From contig CAJUCT010000005.1 of NCBI GenBank assembly GCA_910585015.1, positions 61,625 through 125,624 of the forward strand: a stretch of 64,000 nt of DNA, read 5' to 3'. Origin of the DNA: an uncultured Acetatifactor sp. (GTDB lineage Bacteria; Bacillota; Clostridia; Lachnospirales; Lachnospiraceae). Below, piece by piece: positions 62,014 to 64,000 of this stretch. How positions within the stretch are numbered: the stretch's first letter is position 1; every line of letters begins with the position of its first letter. The notes under the pieces are model-generated. The model had not been told where the DNA came from. It was given only the letters and a program-made list of their open reading frames with translations, and ran no database searches. A program made the translations under genes and the position numbers.

Positions 62014-64000
62014 GAGAAACTTTCCCTACCTTTCTATATCGTCTGATCATACCGACTCCCAACCACAGCAGGACAGTCACGCCCGATATTACCTCCGCCA
62101 CCCGGAACAGGATAAATCCCTTATAAGACACCCGAATAGTTCCTGCGTAACCTGAAGGAACAGCGATGCGAAGATCCCCATGGCCCCCTCTATTCTCTGT
62201 AATATATGGAACTGCCGTCTCCCCGTCTGCGTCTATTCCATATCCTCTATAGCCTGTCAGCGGCAATTCCATATACAATTCCTGCGGCGTCCGGTTCTCC
62301 ACATGAAGACTAATTGTCAGCCCTTTCTTATCATAATCTTCCCACAGCAGTCCCTCATCCGCTGCCGGGTCATGGTACTGCATCTGCGAAACATCCATCC
62401 CCTGGAGCAGATACTCTCCGTTGACCACACTGACATTTCCCATATTTTCGGCAGTATACAGTCTAAGCGAACCATGGACATAGGAAATCTCATTGACATG
62501 AAAAAGCGTTGCCCACAGAGCAGTTACGGCGATTGCAGTCACACTTCCCGCTCTGATAATACCTGCCGCCCGCATTTCCCAATGAGCGCTTTCCTCTTTA
62601 AGCCACGACATTAAAAATGCCGCTGTAAACGAGGCGAACAATGTGGCCATAGTCAAAAGACGGGTAGGAAACTGTATAGCCGTTGCCAAAAGTCCTATTC
62701 CCGGTATCCGCGCCACCATGTCCCAGGGAAAATATCTTGTACTCAAAAACAGCGACAATATCCCCAGCAGCGTCCCCCATTTCATAGCTTTATCATATGA
62801 GTTTCCCGAATTTTTTCCCCTGCGGCAAAGCCTCACAGCCATATAGCATAGCAGCACAGCCCATAGAGCCGCGCCTATCTGAATCGGTTCACAGTTATAC
62901 ATCCCTGTCTGTCCCGCCCCCGCATAAGGGTACATCTGCAGAATTCCGGCAGTTCTTGTTCCCATATGCTGAATGTCCTGGGTTACAATATCGCTCAGCG
63001 CATATTTATCCACGGAAAGCATTTTCAGCAGCGGAATCCAGAACCATGCATTCACCAGCAAAAAAGCGCCTGCCGCTTTAACCAGTTCCCGCAGAGTTTC
63101 TTTCCGAAACGTTTTCCTCCACATCACCAGCGCCGCCAGAACCAGCGCCACTGCTGTCATCTCGCAGGTCAGTATGTGAGACTGCAGGATGCCGCTAAGA
63201 CCTACAATCAACGACATTTTTGCTCCCACATAATCCTGTTTTTTCTCATCCTGTGTGTAGATGCGATAGAATCCGCAGATTACCATCGGCAGAAACATCA
63301 TCCCAAGATATTCCCCCACTGCGTTGCGATTGTAAATATTATAGATATGATAGGGCGCCAACTCATAGAGCACACTGCCCAGCAGCGCGCCATAGCGGTT
63401 TCCCGTGCAGCGGTAAAAGGAACGGTAAGCGATGACCGCCGTACCCGCCAGCACCGCCAATACAAAAATTTTGTATGCGTCCATCAGTGAGAAACCAATC
63501 AGGCGCAGCAGAGCCGGGAAGACTAAAAATAAATCCCCATAGAAGCTGGATACTGCATAGCCATGTCCATACAGCCAATATTCCTGCACCCTGACCGGGA
63601 ACTGCCCACCGTGCAGCAAAGTCTCCTTCAGTCCCTCTATCCGCAATAAATGAAATGCCCCGTCTGCGCCAAGACTCATATAATCCGTGCAATACGGTAG
63701 ATAAGCCAGCAGAATACTCAGCGTCAAAATTCCTGCCACAATTCCATGCTCTGTGGAAAAAGCACCGCATAGCAGCTTTTCCCGCAGCCAGATCAGCAGG
63801 TTGACTGCCGTTTCCGCCAACAGGAGAATAAACGCCAGCATCCGCCAGCCCTCACTCGTCCTGTACAGTTCAATCTTCTCCACAGGCTGACCTGTCTCCC
63901 CGATATAATTGCAGAGCACAAACGCGTTGTCCACTCTGTCAACCACATATGCCTCTATATCTATTTCCCGCCGATGGGCCAGGACGGAGACGCCATTACA
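62006..64000 (-). CDS. large polytopic membrane protein, GT-C/YfhO-like (partial)
   Basis: At least 665 codons; the frame is open to the right edge, so the true start is outside. About eleven membrane helices and an extracytoplasmic C-terminal beta-rich part (MELPLTGYRGYGIDADGETAVPYIT then a last membrane helix and RRYRKVGKVSRG). The stretch YLPYCTDYMSLGADGAFHLLRIEGLKETL carries the acidic (D-x-x-x-H-like) first-loop pattern typical of GT-C glycosyltransferase/YfhO-type proteins. Role unknown. Confidence 0.65.
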   Translation of the reverse strand, partial: CNGVSVLAHRREIDIEAYVVDRVDNAFVLCNYIGETGQPVEKIELYRTSEGWRMLAFILLLAETAVNLLIWLREKLLCGAFSTEHGIVAGILTLSILLAYLPYCTDYMSLGADGAFHLLRIEGLKETLLHGGQFPVRVQEYWLYGHGYAVSSFYGDLFLVFPALLRLIGFSLMDAYKIFVLAVLAGTAVIAYRSFYRCTGNRYGALLGSVLYELAPYHIYNIYNRNAVGEYLGMMFLPMVICGFYRIYTQDEKKQDYVGAKMSLIVGLSGILQSHILTCEMTAVALVLAALVMWRKTFRKETLRELVKAAGAFLLVNAWFWIPLLKMLSVDKYALSDIVTQDIQHMGTRTAGILQMYPYAGAGQTGMYNCEPIQIGAALWAVLLCYMAVRLCRRGKNSGNSYDKAMKWGTLLGILSLFLSTRYFPWDMVARIPGIGLLATAIQFPTRLLTMATLFASFTAAFLMSWLKEESAHWEMRAAGIIRAGSVTAIAVTALWATLFHVNEISYVHGSLRLYTAENMGNVSVVNGEYLLQGMDVSQMQYHDPAADEGLLWEDYDKKGLTISLHVENRTPQELYMELPLTGYRGYGIDADGETAVPYITENRGGHGDLRIAVPSGYAGTIRVSYKGFILFRVAEVISGVTVLLWLGVGMIRRYRKVGKVSRG

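Noticed and set aside
1..64000. Insertion sequences, integrases, prophage or rRNA genes
   Set aside because: No transposase, recombinase, phage structural gene or rRNA sequence was recognised on either strand.

Overview
The window reads as a chromosome segment of a gut Lachnospiraceae-type member of Clostridia (Bacillota). Pointers are AGGAGG ribosome sites, moderate GC, a Trp T-box, PolC beside ispG, a long FtsA-like ATPase with beta-grasp tail, UPF0210/ACT gene pair, a D-Ala-D-Ala carboxypeptidase next to VanR/VanS-type regulators, and the long form of RsmH. Almost everything is on the minus strand. There is no rRNA, CRISPR array, transposase or prophage; one tRNA-Leu(CAA) is present.

Layout. 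0-5 kb: a VanRS-type two-component system with a broken vanY, a membrane-anchored protein and a nucleoside phosphorylase. 5-8.2 kb: small P-loop ATPase, then a MATE exporter divergent from a MerR regulator over a textbook MerR operator. 8.3-12.7 kb: a trp operon (promoter, Trp T-box, trpE fragment, trpD, 5'-truncated trpF, trpB, trpA) that has lost most of trpE, trpG, trpC and the start of trpF. 12.7-17 kb: ackA and pta (acetate formation) with a folA fragment between them, and tmcAL. 17-26.4 kb: housekeeping run polA, coaE, ftsA-like, yycJ-like MBL, ACT protein, UPF0210. 26.5-30 kb: two hypothetical small genes and two AAA/PD-(D/E)XK genes sharing a converted tract. 30-40 kb: polC, ispG, flavoprotein, domain-swapped GH3 glucosidase. 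40-52.5 kb: an island of seven GNAT-domain proteins mixed with AlkD-like, ASCH, Nudix, PepF, a membrane-anchored M3-like peptidase and YccF. 52.5-56.5 kb: two XRE regulators, a C39 peptidase bracketed by two copies of a palindromic element, and several broken genes. 56.5-64 kb: ABC-F ATPase, RsmH, a heptad-repeat coiled coil, tRNA-Leu and two large polytopic membrane proteins, the last running off the right edge.

The most striking property is the number of gene remnants. At least ten loci retain a clean start (often with a good ribosome site) and/or a recognisable C-terminus but have lost the middle: vanY, a small membrane protein, trpE/trpG, trpC/trpF, folA, a small DUF-like gene, a GNAT, an ATP-grasp gene, an esterase, a Cys-rich protein and three AAA/PDDEXK genes. 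Together with three families of small palindromic intergenic repeats this suggests a genome undergoing active deletion-driven decay. The trp locus predicts loss of de novo tryptophan synthesis while tryptophan synthase (TrpAB) and its tRNA-Trp-sensing control are kept. All functional statements are from reading the sequence and recalling protein families; no database search was run.
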